A stretch of DNA of 64,000 bases from Streptomyces fuscichromogenes (lineage in GTDB: Bacteria > Actinomycetota > Actinomycetes > Streptomycetales > Streptomycetaceae), in NCBI RefSeq assembly GCF_014645815.1, contig NZ_BMML01000008.1:343468-407467 (forward strand), in the 5' to 3' direction. The notes beneath the pieces are model-generated. The model did no database searches and was not told the origin of the DNA. It was given only the letters and a program-made list of their open reading frames with translations. Shown here piece after piece: positions 37,221 through 47,629 of the stretch; position 1 is the stretch's first letter, and every line of letters begins with the position of its first letter. The position numbers and the translations under genes were made by a program.

Positions 37221-38456
37221 TTACTTGACCGCGCCGCCCGCCTTCCACTCCTTCCACCCCATGTTCCACCCTCCGAGGCCGTTGTCGGGAGAGACCGTTT
37301 TGTCCTTGCTGTTGACGACTTCGACCACGTCCCCGACCATGCTGCGGTCGTAGAACCAGCCCGCGGGCGTGTCCGAGCTGCCGCCCTTCACGTCGCGCAG
37401 ACCCACGCAGCCGTGGCTGACGTTGACGTGGCCGGGGGCGTCCGGCGCCCAGTAGTTGCCGTGCAGGAAGGTTCCGGAGTCGGTGAGTTTGAGGGCGTGC
37501 GGGACGTCCGGGATGTCGTACTCGCCGCCGAAGCCGACCGTGCGGCTGTTCATGCGGGTCACGTCGTGCATCTCCATCACCACCATCTTCCCGTTGTAGG
37601 TGGTGTGTTCGGGCGACCCCGCGGTGATCGGCACGGTGGCGAGCAGTTCGCCGTCCCGGCGGACCTCCATGGTGTGCGCGGCCGCGTCGACGAGGGAGAC
37701 CTGGCTGCGGCCGACGGTGAAGGTGAACGTCCTGGACTGGAGGCCGTAGACACCGTGGGCGGCCTCGACGTCGCGGAGGCCGAGGCCGACGGTGACGACC
37801 GTGCCGGGCTGCCAGTAGCGCTCGGGGCGGAAGTCGAGGCGGTTCTTGCCGAACCAGTGCGGGCGGATCTCGACCGCGGGCCTGGCGGTGACCTGGATCG
37901 CGCGTTCGACGGCGGCGCGGTCCTCGATGTCGCGGCTGAAGGCGAGGGAGACGATCATGCCGGTGCCGACGGTGGCCCGGTTCTCCGGGGTGACGTACCC
38001 GATGAAGCGTTCGTCGGGGACGAGCGTGGTGAAGGTGGTGTGCCGGGCGGAGCGGCGGCCCTCGCCGTCCACGGCGACCGCGTCGACGGTGTACTTGGCG
38101 GCCAGCGCGAGCTTCGGGTCGTCCGGCTGCCAGGTCCTGCCGTCGGCGGCGATGTGCCCGGGGACCGGGAAGTCCTGGGCGTCCTGGGACCTGACGACGC
38201 TGACCGACTCCAGGTGGCCGTCGGCCACCCGTACGGTCAGCCGTCCGCCGGGCCGTACGGTCTTGCTGCCGTCGTCCGGGGAGATACGGATGACGTCCTC
38301 GGGAGCCGGGGGTTTGCCGCCGAGGACATGGTCGACGCCCAGGGCGCCGGTGTCGTCCGAGGAGCAGCCGGCGGCTCCCGCGAGCAGAGCCGCCCATGTC
38401 AGTACCGCCGCCAACGCGGCCCCCGCGCGCCGTGCGCGCCCTTGTGCATGCCTCAC
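37221..38456 (-). CDS. lipoprotein L,D-transpeptidase (second of two)
   Basis: A 411-residue paralogue of the preceding gene, with the same plan: signal peptide and lipobox (LLAGAAGCSSD), Ig-like domains (IRISPDDGSKTVRPGGRLTV, VTPENRATVGTGMIVSLAFS), and a YkuD domain with HGNYWA and SHGCVGLRD. The C-terminal tail SPDNGLGGWNMGWKEWK is almost the same in both. The start is not certain; GTG 38454-38456 fits the signal peptide, although the ribosome site is weak. A 155-bp gap separates it from its neighbour, so each may have its own promoter. Confidence 0.9.
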   Translation of the reverse strand: MRHAQGRARRAGAALAAVLTWAALLAGAAGCSSDDTGALGVDHVLGGKPPAPEDVIRISPDDGSKTVRPGGRLTVRVADGHLESVSVVRSQDAQDFPVPGHIAADGRTWQPDDPKLALAAKYTVDAVAVDGEGRRSARHTTFTTLVPDERFIGYVTPENRATVGTGMIVSLAFSRDIEDRAAVERAIQVTARPAVEIRPHWFGKNRLDFRPERYWQPGTVVTVGLGLRDVEAAHGVYGLQSRTFTFTVGRSQVSLVDAAAHTMEVRRDGELLATVPITAGSPEHTTYNGKMVVMEMHDVTRMNSRTVGFGGEYDIPDVPHALKLTDSGTFLHGNYWAPDAPGHVNVSHGCVGLRDVKGGSSDTPAGWFYDRSMVGDVVEVVNSKDKTVSPDNGLGGWNMGWKEWKAGGAVK

Positions 38457-38701
38457 GTGCGGCTCAACGAGCGTGCATGCCCCGGGGAAACGTGAGTGCG
38501 ACGCCGGCACTGGGCAGAACAGAGGGAAGGACGACGAGCTGGGGAGCCGCCGTGCCCGTGGCAGAGCCGGCGCGGGCGCGTCCGTAGCGAGCCGCCGACC
38601 GTGCCCGGGACCGGGAGTCCGGGCGCCGTCGGCTGCTCGGACGCGGGCCGGCTGCGCCCCGGTGGTCGGCGAGCCGCGGGACACGAAAAAGGGGCCGACA
38701 G

Positions 38702-40936
<2,235 letters not shown>

Positions 40937-40962
40937 CGATCGGCTCAGGGCGGCCGCTCTTG

Positions 40963-41880
40963 TCAGGCTCCGGGAGCGAAGGATTGCGGGCCGAGTGCTC
41001 GGAGAGCGGCAAGTACCGCCCTTATCCGCGGAACCTCGTGAGTGCGGTACACGCCCGTTCCGCCCAGATATGCCAAAACCGTGAAGAAGCCTTCGGCGGT
41101 GCGGAACTCATCCTCGAAGAGGCTGAAGGCATGCGGTAATGCCTGACAGATGGGAAGACCTATCCGTCGAAGCCGGAATGTGTTCAAGAGAGCACGGACC
41201 TGATAGTGAATACGGGCATCAGCGGATATGTGTCTGTCGTGCGAGAAGCCGATCCCGGGGTCGATGACGATGCGATCGACCCCGGCCGAGCGGGCGTGTT
41301 CCACGCGCCTCTCGAAGTAGTCGAGCATCCTGGGGACGGGATCCTCTTCGATGCCCTTGGCCCGCACGTCCCGGGAGTTCTTCCCTTCGACATGGCACAG
41401 GACGACGGTCGCCTCGTGGTCGGCCAGCACGGGGAACATCTCGGCGTCCGATGCCAACCCGCCGGAGTAGTTGAGCAGGAGCGCCCCCGCCTCCAGGCAC
41501 GACCGGGCGACGGCAGGTTCGTAGGTCTCGACGGATACGGCGATGCCTTCCGAGGCGAGCCCCTTGACGACCGGCGCCAAGGCGGCCACCTGGTCCCGCA
41601 CGGAGACCTGTCCGGTACGGGGATTGCTCGACTCGGCGCCGACGTCGACGATGTCGGCGCCCTGCGCCGCGAGGATGCGGCCTCTCCTGACCGCGGACTC
41701 GGTCGAGGTCGCGATGCTCTCCCGGTAGGTGGAGTCCTGGGAGAGGTTGACGCATCCCATGATGGCGGGGGTGGCGTCGACGTCGATGTCCCGGTCCCCC
41801 ACTCGAAGTGGTGCGACGGGTAAGGAGAGATCGTCCTCGAATCGCCGTGCCAGATCCGCCAGGTGAGCAAGGGAAATCAT
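40963..41880 (-). CDS. divergent dihydropteroate-synthase-like (pterin-binding) protein
   Basis: A 305-residue TIM-barrel protein related to FolP. Conserved pieces are IMGCVNLSQDS (usual IMGVLNVTPDS), GADIVDVGAESSNPR, VIDPGIGFS and the C-terminal RTHEV (the R-x-H phosphate-binding pair). Several catalytic positions differ: the usual S-x-D-T is SVETYEPAVA, the IND motif is LNYSGG, and the SRK lysine loop is absent. It may bind a pterin without making dihydropteroate. GAGGT lies just before the ATG and AGGA 9 nt upstream. It is last in the leftward series with the response regulator (39-nt gap), so it may be co-transcribed with the two-component and ABC genes. It converges with glgX. Confidence 0.8.
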   Translation of the reverse strand: MISLAHLADLARRFEDDLSLPVAPLRVGDRDIDVDATPAIMGCVNLSQDSTYRESIATSTESAVRRGRILAAQGADIVDVGAESSNPRTGQVSVRDQVAALAPVVKGLASEGIAVSVETYEPAVARSCLEAGALLLNYSGGLASDAEMFPVLADHEATVVLCHVEGKNSRDVRAKGIEEDPVPRMLDYFERRVEHARSAGVDRIVIDPGIGFSHDRHISADARIHYQVRALLNTFRLRRIGLPICQALPHAFSLFEDEFRTAEGFFTVLAYLGGTGVYRTHEVPRIRAVLAALRALGPQSFAPGA

Positions 41881-41919
41881 CCGACCTCATTCCTGTACGA
41901 CCGTCAGGGAAACACGGAG

Positions 41920-42573
41920 CTAGCCCAGGATCCCCCGCTGAAACCCCGTCGCCACCGCCGCCGCGCGGTCGTTGACGCCGAGTTTGGCGTACAGGTGGGT
42001 GAGGTGGGTCTTCACCGTGGCCTCGCTGATGAAGAGTTCGCGGGCTATCTCGCGGTTGGAGGTGCCGCGGGCGACGAGGGTGAGGACCTCGCGTTCGCGG
42101 GCGGAGAGGGGTTCGTTGCCCGAGGTGCCGGGGGCGCGGGGAGTTCGGACGGCGGAGACCAGACGGGAGGCGACGGCCGGGGAGAGGACGGTACGGCCCT
42201 GGGCGGCGGCCCGGACGGCGGTGAAGAGTTCCTCGCGCGGCGCGTCCTTGAGCAGGTAGCCGGTCGCGCCCGCCTCGATCGCGGGGAGCGTGTCGGAGTC
42301 GGAGTCGTACGTGGTGAGGACCAGGACCTGGGCGCGGGCGCCCCGCCGGGCCAGTTCGCGGATGGCGTCGACCCCGCCGCCGCCCGGCATCCGCAGGTCC
42401 ATCAGGATCACGTCCGGGTCGAGGGTGGCGGCCAGGGTGACGGCTTCAGCGCCGTCAGACGCCTCGCCGAGGACCGTGAAGCCGGCGGCGGACTCGAACA
42501 TGCCGCGCAGACCGTCGCGGACGACGGGATGGTCGTCGACGATGAGCAGCGAGATCGGGGGCTCAGGTGTCAT
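41920..42573 (-). CDS. NarL/LuxR-type response regulator
   Basis: A 217-residue response regulator. The receiver domain has acidic residues D13/D14 and phospho-acceptor D59 in VILMDLRMPGGGG. The C-terminal LuxR-type helix-turn-helix is LSAREREVLTLVARGTSNREIARELFISEATVKTHLTHLYAKLG. Its ATG overlaps the histidine kinase gene by 11 nt, so the two form a coupled two-component pair. The likely target is the upstream ABC-2 exporter operon itself. Confidence 0.96.
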   Translation of the reverse strand: MTPEPPISLLIVDDHPVVRDGLRGMFESAAGFTVLGEASDGAEAVTLAATLDPDVILMDLRMPGGGGVDAIRELARRGARAQVLVLTTYDSDSDTLPAIEAGATGYLLKDAPREELFTAVRAAAQGRTVLSPAVASRLVSAVRTPRAPGTSGNEPLSAREREVLTLVARGTSNREIARELFISEATVKTHLTHLYAKLGVNDRAAAVATGFQRGILG

Positions 42574-43822
42574 GGCGGACCAACGGTACGCGCGCCGACA
42601 GGGCGGTGCCGAGCCCCGGTTCGGACTCGACGGTCAGGGAGCCTGCGATGCGTTCGGCGCGGGCCCGCATGCCGTCCAGGCCGAAGCCGCCGGCCCGGCT
42701 GCGGGCGGGCACGGTGAGCGGGTCGAAGCCGGTGCCGTCGTCCCGGATGTCGAGGATGACCTCGTCGCCCAGGTAGGAGAGGGTGACGCCGACCCGGGAG
42801 GCGTGCGCGTGCCGGGCGGCGTTGGAGAGGGCCTCCTGGACGATGCGCAACAGGGTGGCGGCGACCTCCCCGTGCAGCTGTTCGGCGGTGCCGGTGAGGG
42901 TGAACTCGGCCCGTGTACACGTCCGTTCGCCCCACTCCGTGACCGTCTTCTGCAGCGCCTCGGGCAGCCCGTCGTGCTCCAGGGCCACCGGCGCCAGGTT
43001 GTGCACGGAGCGGCGGGCCTCCCCCAGGCTGTGCCGGGCCAGTGCCAGGGCGCGGTCCACGTGCTCCTCGGCCCCCCGCGGATCGGGGGTGTTGATGACG
43101 ACCTGGAGCTGGGCGATGATCCCGGCCAGCCCCTGGGCGATGGTGTCGTGGATCTCGGCGGCGAGGCGGCGGCGCTCGTCGGCGACCCCGGCCTCCCGCG
43201 CCTGGACGAGGAGCTGGGCGTGCAGGGCCGCGTTCTCGTCGAGGGCCTGGCGCAGGGCTGCGATGGTCTCGGTGCGTTCCCGGGACCGCTGCTTCTCCTG
43301 CTCGTCGAGATGGGCGATCCCCACCTGGAGAGCGGTGTTCACGGCCAGCAGCACGGCGAAGAGCAGCCACTGGAGCATGCTCCGGAACGGCATCCCGCCC
43401 GTCTGCGCGGCGGCCACGATGACCGCGCTCGCCAGCAGCCCGAGCCGCCGCCACCGGCGCGCCAGCAGTTCGTCGGCATCCATGTAGCCGGAGGCCGCGT
43501 AGAACGCGAAGAACGGGTTGAGCCAGGTGAGCGCGAAGGCGAGGGCCCAGCGGACCACGTAGTACGCCGTCCCGGCCCAGGAGGGCGTACGGCCGCGGTC
43601 GGGGCGGCGGAACCGGGTGGCGTGCCACCACAGCTGGAGCAGGACCGCGACGCCGACCAGGGACCAGCCGGCGATCCACCGGGCCTGGGCGGCGTGGGGG
43701 TCGGCGGAGACGACCCCCAGGACGACGCTGATACCGAGGAACCCGTACGGCCCCCAGACGTGCAGTTGCTCCCAGCGCCGTTCGATCTGGCTGTCCCCCA
43801 CGGTCATGTCCCCAGTCTGCAC
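42563..43822 (-). CDS. sensor histidine kinase (HisKA_3 type)
   Basis: A 419-residue membrane kinase. The N-terminal 150 residues contain several hydrophobic spans (VWGPYGFLGISVVLGVV, WSLVGVAVLLQLWW, VIVAAAQT). The dimerisation/phospho-acceptor motif is RRLAAEIHDTIAQGLAGI (histidine near residue 226), and the ATPase domain has ALSNAARHAHAS, DIRDDGTGFD and GFGLDGMRARAERI. The start is GTG 43820-43822, with AGGAGG 10 nt upstream inside the end of the permease gene. It has no large extracellular domain, so it may sense membrane stress or the exporter itself. Confidence 0.94.
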   Translation of the reverse strand: MQTGDMTVGDSQIERRWEQLHVWGPYGFLGISVVLGVVSADPHAAQARWIAGWSLVGVAVLLQLWWHATRFRRPDRGRTPSWAGTAYYVVRWALAFALTWLNPFFAFYAASGYMDADELLARRWRRLGLLASAVIVAAAQTGGMPFRSMLQWLLFAVLLAVNTALQVGIAHLDEQEKQRSRERTETIAALRQALDENAALHAQLLVQAREAGVADERRRLAAEIHDTIAQGLAGIIAQLQVVINTPDPRGAEEHVDRALALARHSLGEARRSVHNLAPVALEHDGLPEALQKTVTEWGERTCTRAEFTLTGTAEQLHGEVAATLLRIVQEALSNAARHAHASRVGVTLSYLGDEVILDIRDDGTGFDPLTVPARSRAGGFGLDGMRARAERIAGSLTVESEPGLGTALSARVPLVRHDT

Positions 43823-43835
43823 GGCGGGCCGCCTC

Positions 43836-44570
43836 CTACTCCCAGCGGAACCAGCGGGCTGCCCCCGCCGTCAGCAGGGCCGTCCAGAGGGCCAGCACGC
43901 CCAGGTGCTCCCAGCCGGGCCACTGTCCGGCGGCGGCCCGGTCCAGGGCGCGGGCCGCCGCGCCGAACGGGGTCAGCTGTACCACCCGGGCCATGGCGTG
44001 CGGCATCTCCCGCACCGGGATCCACACGCCCGCGCAGAACATCATGGGGAAGAACACCGCCGAGCCGATCGCGCCCGCGATCTTCGTGGTGCGGGACAGC
44101 GCCGAGACCACGGAGCCGAGGGCGAGCGCGGCCGCGGCCGCGAGCAGCAGGGCCAGCAGGTATCCGCCGGACTGCTTCGGCAGTCGTACGCCGAAGGCGA
44201 GCCGGCCGACGACGAGCGCGAGCAGCGCCGAGCCCAGCGCGACCGTGCCCTGCACCACCATCTGCGCGGACAGCAGCGCGGCGGGCCGTACGGGGGTGAG
44301 CCGCATCCGGCGCAGGATGCCTCGCTCCCGGTGGCCGGTGAGCGCCTGGGGCAGGGTCTGCACCCCGGACATGATCAGGGCGATCAGGACGGCGACGGGG
44401 ACGTACGCGTCGATCGGGCGCAGCCCGCCCAGGGACTGGTCGGCCTCCCGGAAGGAGGGGATCGAGCCGAGGATCACCAGGAGCAGGGTCGGGAACAGGA
44501 AGACCCAGAAGACGGCGCCCGGTTCGCGGCCGAACAGCCGGAACTCGGTGCGCAGGACGGCGGTGTTCAT
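43836..44570 (-). CDS. ABC-2 type transporter permease
   Basis: A 244-residue integral membrane protein with six predicted spans (WVFLFPTLLLVILGSI, VAVLIALIMSGVQTL, GTVALGSALLALVVGRLAF, LLALLLAAAAALALGSVVSAL, AIGSAVFFPMMFCAGVW, HLGVLALWTALLTAGAA). The central GHRERGILRRMRLTP loop is typical of ABC-2 permeases for drugs or lipids. It overlaps the ATPase gene by 4 nt (ATGA), so they form one exporter. Confidence 0.94.
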   Translation of the reverse strand: MNTAVLRTEFRLFGREPGAVFWVFLFPTLLLVILGSIPSFREADQSLGGLRPIDAYVPVAVLIALIMSGVQTLPQALTGHRERGILRRMRLTPVRPAALLSAQMVVQGTVALGSALLALVVGRLAFGVRLPKQSGGYLLALLLAAAAALALGSVVSALSRTTKIAGAIGSAVFFPMMFCAGVWIPVREMPHAMARVVQLTPFGAAARALDRAAAGQWPGWEHLGVLALWTALLTAGAARWFRWE

Positions 44571-45475
44571 GCTGCCTCCTCCTTCGTCAGGTCCAGGAAC
44601 GCGTCGTCGAGGGTCGCGTCCACGACCCGGAGCTGGTGGGCGGTGACGTGGTTGCGGGCGAGCAGGGTGATGACGGCGTTGACGGTCTCGTCGGTGCCGG
44701 AGAGCGTGATCCGGCCGTCCTTGCGCTCGACGGAGGCGAGGGCCGGGAGGGCGACGAGGTCGTGGTCGTCCAGGGGCTCGGACGGGGTGAAGCTGATGAC
44801 GGTGGCACCGGCGCTGCGGCGGATCAGCCCGGCCGGGGTGTCGAGGGCGGCCACCCGGCCCTTGTCGATCACCGCGATCCGGTCGCAGAGCCGCTGCGCC
44901 TCCTCCATGAAGTGGGTGACGAGGAGAACGGTGACCCCGCGGTCACGGACGTCCTCGATCAGCTTCCAGGTGTCCCGCCGGGCCCGCGGGTCCAGTCCGG
45001 TGGTCAGCTCGTCGAGCACGACGACCCGCGGGTTCCCGATCAACGCCAGCGCGATGAACAGGCGTTGCCGCTGCCCGCCGGACAGCCTGCCGAACCGGGT
45101 GGCGAGCTTGCCGGTGAGCCCGAGACGCTCGGCGAGCGGCGCCCAGTCGAGCGGGCCCGGATAGAAGGAGGCGTACAGCTCAAGGGCCTCGCGGACGGTG
45201 AGCTTGGGCTGCAGCTCGCTCTGCTGGAGCTGGGCGCCGAGAAGGCGGGCGACCTTCTCGTGGTCGGCGACGGGATCGAGCCCGGCGACCCGGACCCGCC
45301 CCGCGTCGGGCACCCGCAGCCCCTCCACACACTCGACGGTGGTGGTCTTGCCGGCCCCGTTCGGCCCGAGGATCCCGAAGATCTCGCCCTCCTCGACGGC
45401 GAGACTCACCCCGTCCACCACGGCCCGGCCGCCGTAGGACTTCCGCAGGTCTGTCACTTCGATGACGGTTGGCAT
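44567..45475 (-). CDS. ABC-2 type transporter ATP-binding protein
   Basis: A 302-residue ATPase of the DrrA-like drug/antibiotic export class. Walker A is GPNGAGKTTTVE, the Q-loop region QLQQSELQPKLTV, the signature LSGGQRQRLFIALAL and Walker B VVVLDELTTGLDP. The switch histidine is in LLVTHFMEEAQ. A C-terminal regulatory extension follows. It heads the leftward operon ATPase-permease-kinase-regulator and faces the rightward exporter operon across 252 bp. The two-component genes suggest inducible efflux. Confidence 0.95.
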   Translation of the reverse strand: MPTVIEVTDLRKSYGGRAVVDGVSLAVEEGEIFGILGPNGAGKTTTVECVEGLRVPDAGRVRVAGLDPVADHEKVARLLGAQLQQSELQPKLTVREALELYASFYPGPLDWAPLAERLGLTGKLATRFGRLSGGQRQRLFIALALIGNPRVVVLDELTTGLDPRARRDTWKLIEDVRDRGVTVLLVTHFMEEAQRLCDRIAVIDKGRVAALDTPAGLIRRSAGATVISFTPSEPLDDHDLVALPALASVERKDGRITLSGTDETVNAVITLLARNHVTAHQLRVVDATLDDAFLDLTKEEAA

Positions 45476-45585
45476 GTTCCGAGGGTCCCGGCCGGGCCCG
45501 GTCCGCCACATCGCCCGACTCGCTCGAACCGGCATCAACCGATCGGCTGATACGCCGGATCCGCTTGTACGACCCGCGGAACGAC

Positions 45586-45632
45586 CCCCGGTACGACTAC
45601 CGGTACGACTACCGGTACGGCCCCCGGTACGG
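45586..45632. repeat. 12-bp tandem repeat in the divergent exporter promoter region
   Basis: CCGGTAC occurs four times at exact 12-bp spacing (45588, 45600, 45612, 45624), with CGGTACGACTAC-like units between. It lies in the 252-bp interval between the two divergent exporter operons. Regular repeats here could be stacked regulator sites or a slippage tract. Confidence 0.55.
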
Positions 45633-45727
45633 CCACTCGAACGCCCAGGTCGTAGGACCAGCGGCCGGTCCCGGTCCGGCCAAAACTCGGTGGGCGTTGT
45701 CAGTGCCGGTCCGTAGGCTCGCCCCTG

Positions 45728-47629
45728 ATGCCTCCGACACGTGCAACCACCAAGGAACGCTCCGCCGTCCGTACCCTGCTGCGCCTGTGGCCGTACGTAC
45801 GGCCGGTGCGGGTACGGCTGTCCGTCGCCGCGTGCGTGGCGATCGTCGCCTCCTGTACGGGGCTCGTGATCCCGCTCGTCCTGAAGTGGATGGTGGACGG
45901 CCCTGTCGCCGACCGCGACCCCGGCGGGGTGTGGCTCGGCGCGCTGTACCTGCTGCTGCTCGGCATCGCTGAAGCACTGCTCTTCGGCCTGCGCCGCTGG
46001 CTGGTCGCCAGACCCCTCTCCCGGGTCGAGGCGGGGATGCGCGCGGACCTGTACGGCCATCTCCAGCGCCTGCCGGTCGCCTTCCACGACCGCTGGGCCT
46101 CCGGCCAGCTGCTCTCCCGGGCCACCACCGACCTGATGCTGCTCCGGATGTTCCTCGCCTTCCCGCTGACCTTCCTGCTCGTCAACGCGGTGACGATCCT
46201 CGTCGGCGTGCTGATCATGCTGGCGCAGGACTGGACGCTGGGCCTGGTCATCCTCGGGCCGACCATCCCCGTGGTCTGGACGTGCGTGATCTTCGAGAAC
46301 CGGTACGCGGACGTGGCCCGGCTCGCCCAGGACCAGGTCGGCGACCTCACGACGGTGGTCGAGGAGAGCGTGCTCGGCATCCGCATCATCAAGGGGTTCG
46401 GCCGCCATCGCAGCCAGGCCCGCGCGTTCCGCGAACTGGTACGGACCCTGCGGGGCACCGAGCTGCGCAAGGCGCGGATGCTGGCGATGATCTGGGGCGT
46501 CATCGTGACCCTGCCCGAGGTGGCCATCGGCGCGGCCCTCTTCTGGGGCTCGGTGCAGGTCGCGGAGGGCGACCTGAGCGCGGGCACGCTGGTGGCGTTC
46601 CTGTCCACGGCGCTGGCGCTGCGCTGGCCGGTGGAGTCGATCGGCTTCCTGCTGGCGATGAGCCAGGAGGCGGCAACGGCGACGGAGCGGTACTTCGAGG
46701 TACGGGACGCGTTGGAGGAGGACGCCGGTTCGTCGTCGGCTGCGGGTGAGCGTGGGCCGAGCGCGCAGTTCCCCGCGCCCCTTCAGGGCGCCTCGGCGCG
46801 GCGCCCCGCAAGGGGCGCGGGGAACTGCCCGACCAGCCCCCACCGGCCGGCAGCCGAGGGCGACCCCCGGCCCCACGCTCCCGAACCCGCCGGTATCCGC
46901 TTCGAGAACGTGCGGTTCCGCTACCCCGACGCCGCCCCCGACTCGCCCCCCACCCTCGACGACGTCGACCTGCACATCCGCTCCGGCGAGTCCATGGCCC
47001 TGGTCGGCGCCACCGGCAGCGGCAAGACCACCCTCACCGCCCTCGTCCCCCGCCTGCACGAGCTCACCTCGGGGCGGATCACCCTGGACGGCCGGGACAT
47101 CACGGCCATGCCCCGCGAGGAACTCCGCTCCCTCGTCTCCGTCGCCTTCGAGGAACCCACCCTGTTCTCCGCCTCGGTCGGCGAGAACGTGCTCATGGGT
47201 GCCGAGGACGGCGCCGGCGGGCCCGACCTGGCGCGGGCCCTCGCCGTCGCCCAGGCCGACTTCGTACACGCCCTCCCCCAGGGCACCGCGACCCAGGTCG
47301 GCGAGCAGGGCCTGAGCCTCTCCGGCGGCCAGCGCCAGCGCCTCGCGCTCGCGCGGGCGGTCGTCGGCCGCCCCCGCTTCCTGGTGCTGGACGACCCGCT
47401 CTCCGCCCTGGACGTGCACACGGAGGCCGCCGTCGAGGCCGCCCTGCGCGACGTACTCGCCGACACCACCGCGCTGATCGTCGCCCACCGCCCCTCCACC
47501 GTCCTGCTCGCCGACCGGGTCGCCCTGCTCTCCGGCGGCCGGGTCACCGCCGTCGGCACCCACCACGAACTGCTGCGCAGCAACGCCGAGTACGCCCACC
47601 TGATGTCCGGGGAGGATCACCGCCGATGA
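45728..47629 (+). CDS. ABC exporter half-transporter 1 (pair A)
   Basis: A 633-residue fused membrane and ATPase protein. The exporter-type membrane domain spans about residues 20-310. The ATPase domain from about 390 has Walker A GATGSGKTTL near 426 and signature LSGGQRQRLALAR near 530. Walker B is LVLDDPLSALD, with aspartate where catalytic glutamate is expected. The linker (about 335-390) is unusually long because it contains an in-frame palindromic repeat (46765-46828). It overlaps the next gene by 4 nt. With that partner it should form a heterodimeric exporter for drugs, lipids or peptides; the substrate is unknown. Confidence 0.94.
   Translation: MPPTRATTKERSAVRTLLRLWPYVRPVRVRLSVAACVAIVASCTGLVIPLVLKWMVDGPVADRDPGGVWLGALYLLLLGIAEALLFGLRRWLVARPLSRVEAGMRADLYGHLQRLPVAFHDRWASGQLLSRATTDLMLLRMFLAFPLTFLLVNAVTILVGVLIMLAQDWTLGLVILGPTIPVVWTCVIFENRYADVARLAQDQVGDLTTVVEESVLGIRIIKGFGRHRSQARAFRELVRTLRGTELRKARMLAMIWGVIVTLPEVAIGAALFWGSVQVAEGDLSAGTLVAFLSTALALRWPVESIGFLLAMSQEAATATERYFEVRDALEEDAGSSSAAGERGPSAQFPAPLQGASARRPARGAGNCPTSPHRPAAEGDPRPHAPEPAGIRFENVRFRYPDAAPDSPPTLDDVDLHIRSGESMALVGATGSGKTTLTALVPRLHELTSGRITLDGRDITAMPREELRSLVSVAFEEPTLFSASVGENVLMGAEDGAGGPDLARALAVAQADFVHALPQGTATQVGEQGLSLSGGQRQRLALARAVVGRPRFLVLDDPLSALDVHTEAAVEAALRDVLADTTALIVAHRPSTVLLADRVALLSGGRVTAVGTHHELLRSNAEYAHLMSGEDHRR
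46765..46828. repeat. palindromic repeat inside an ABC exporter gene
   Basis: Perfect 19-bp inverted arms (46765-46783 and 46810-46828) flank a 26-nt loop within coding sequence. The right arm begins AAGGGGCGCGGGGAACTGC and continues as CCGACCAGCCCCCACCGG, matching the intergenic repeat family. The repeat is translated in frame as roughly AQFPAPLQGASARRPARGAG, in the linker between membrane and ATPase domains. Confidence 0.85.
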
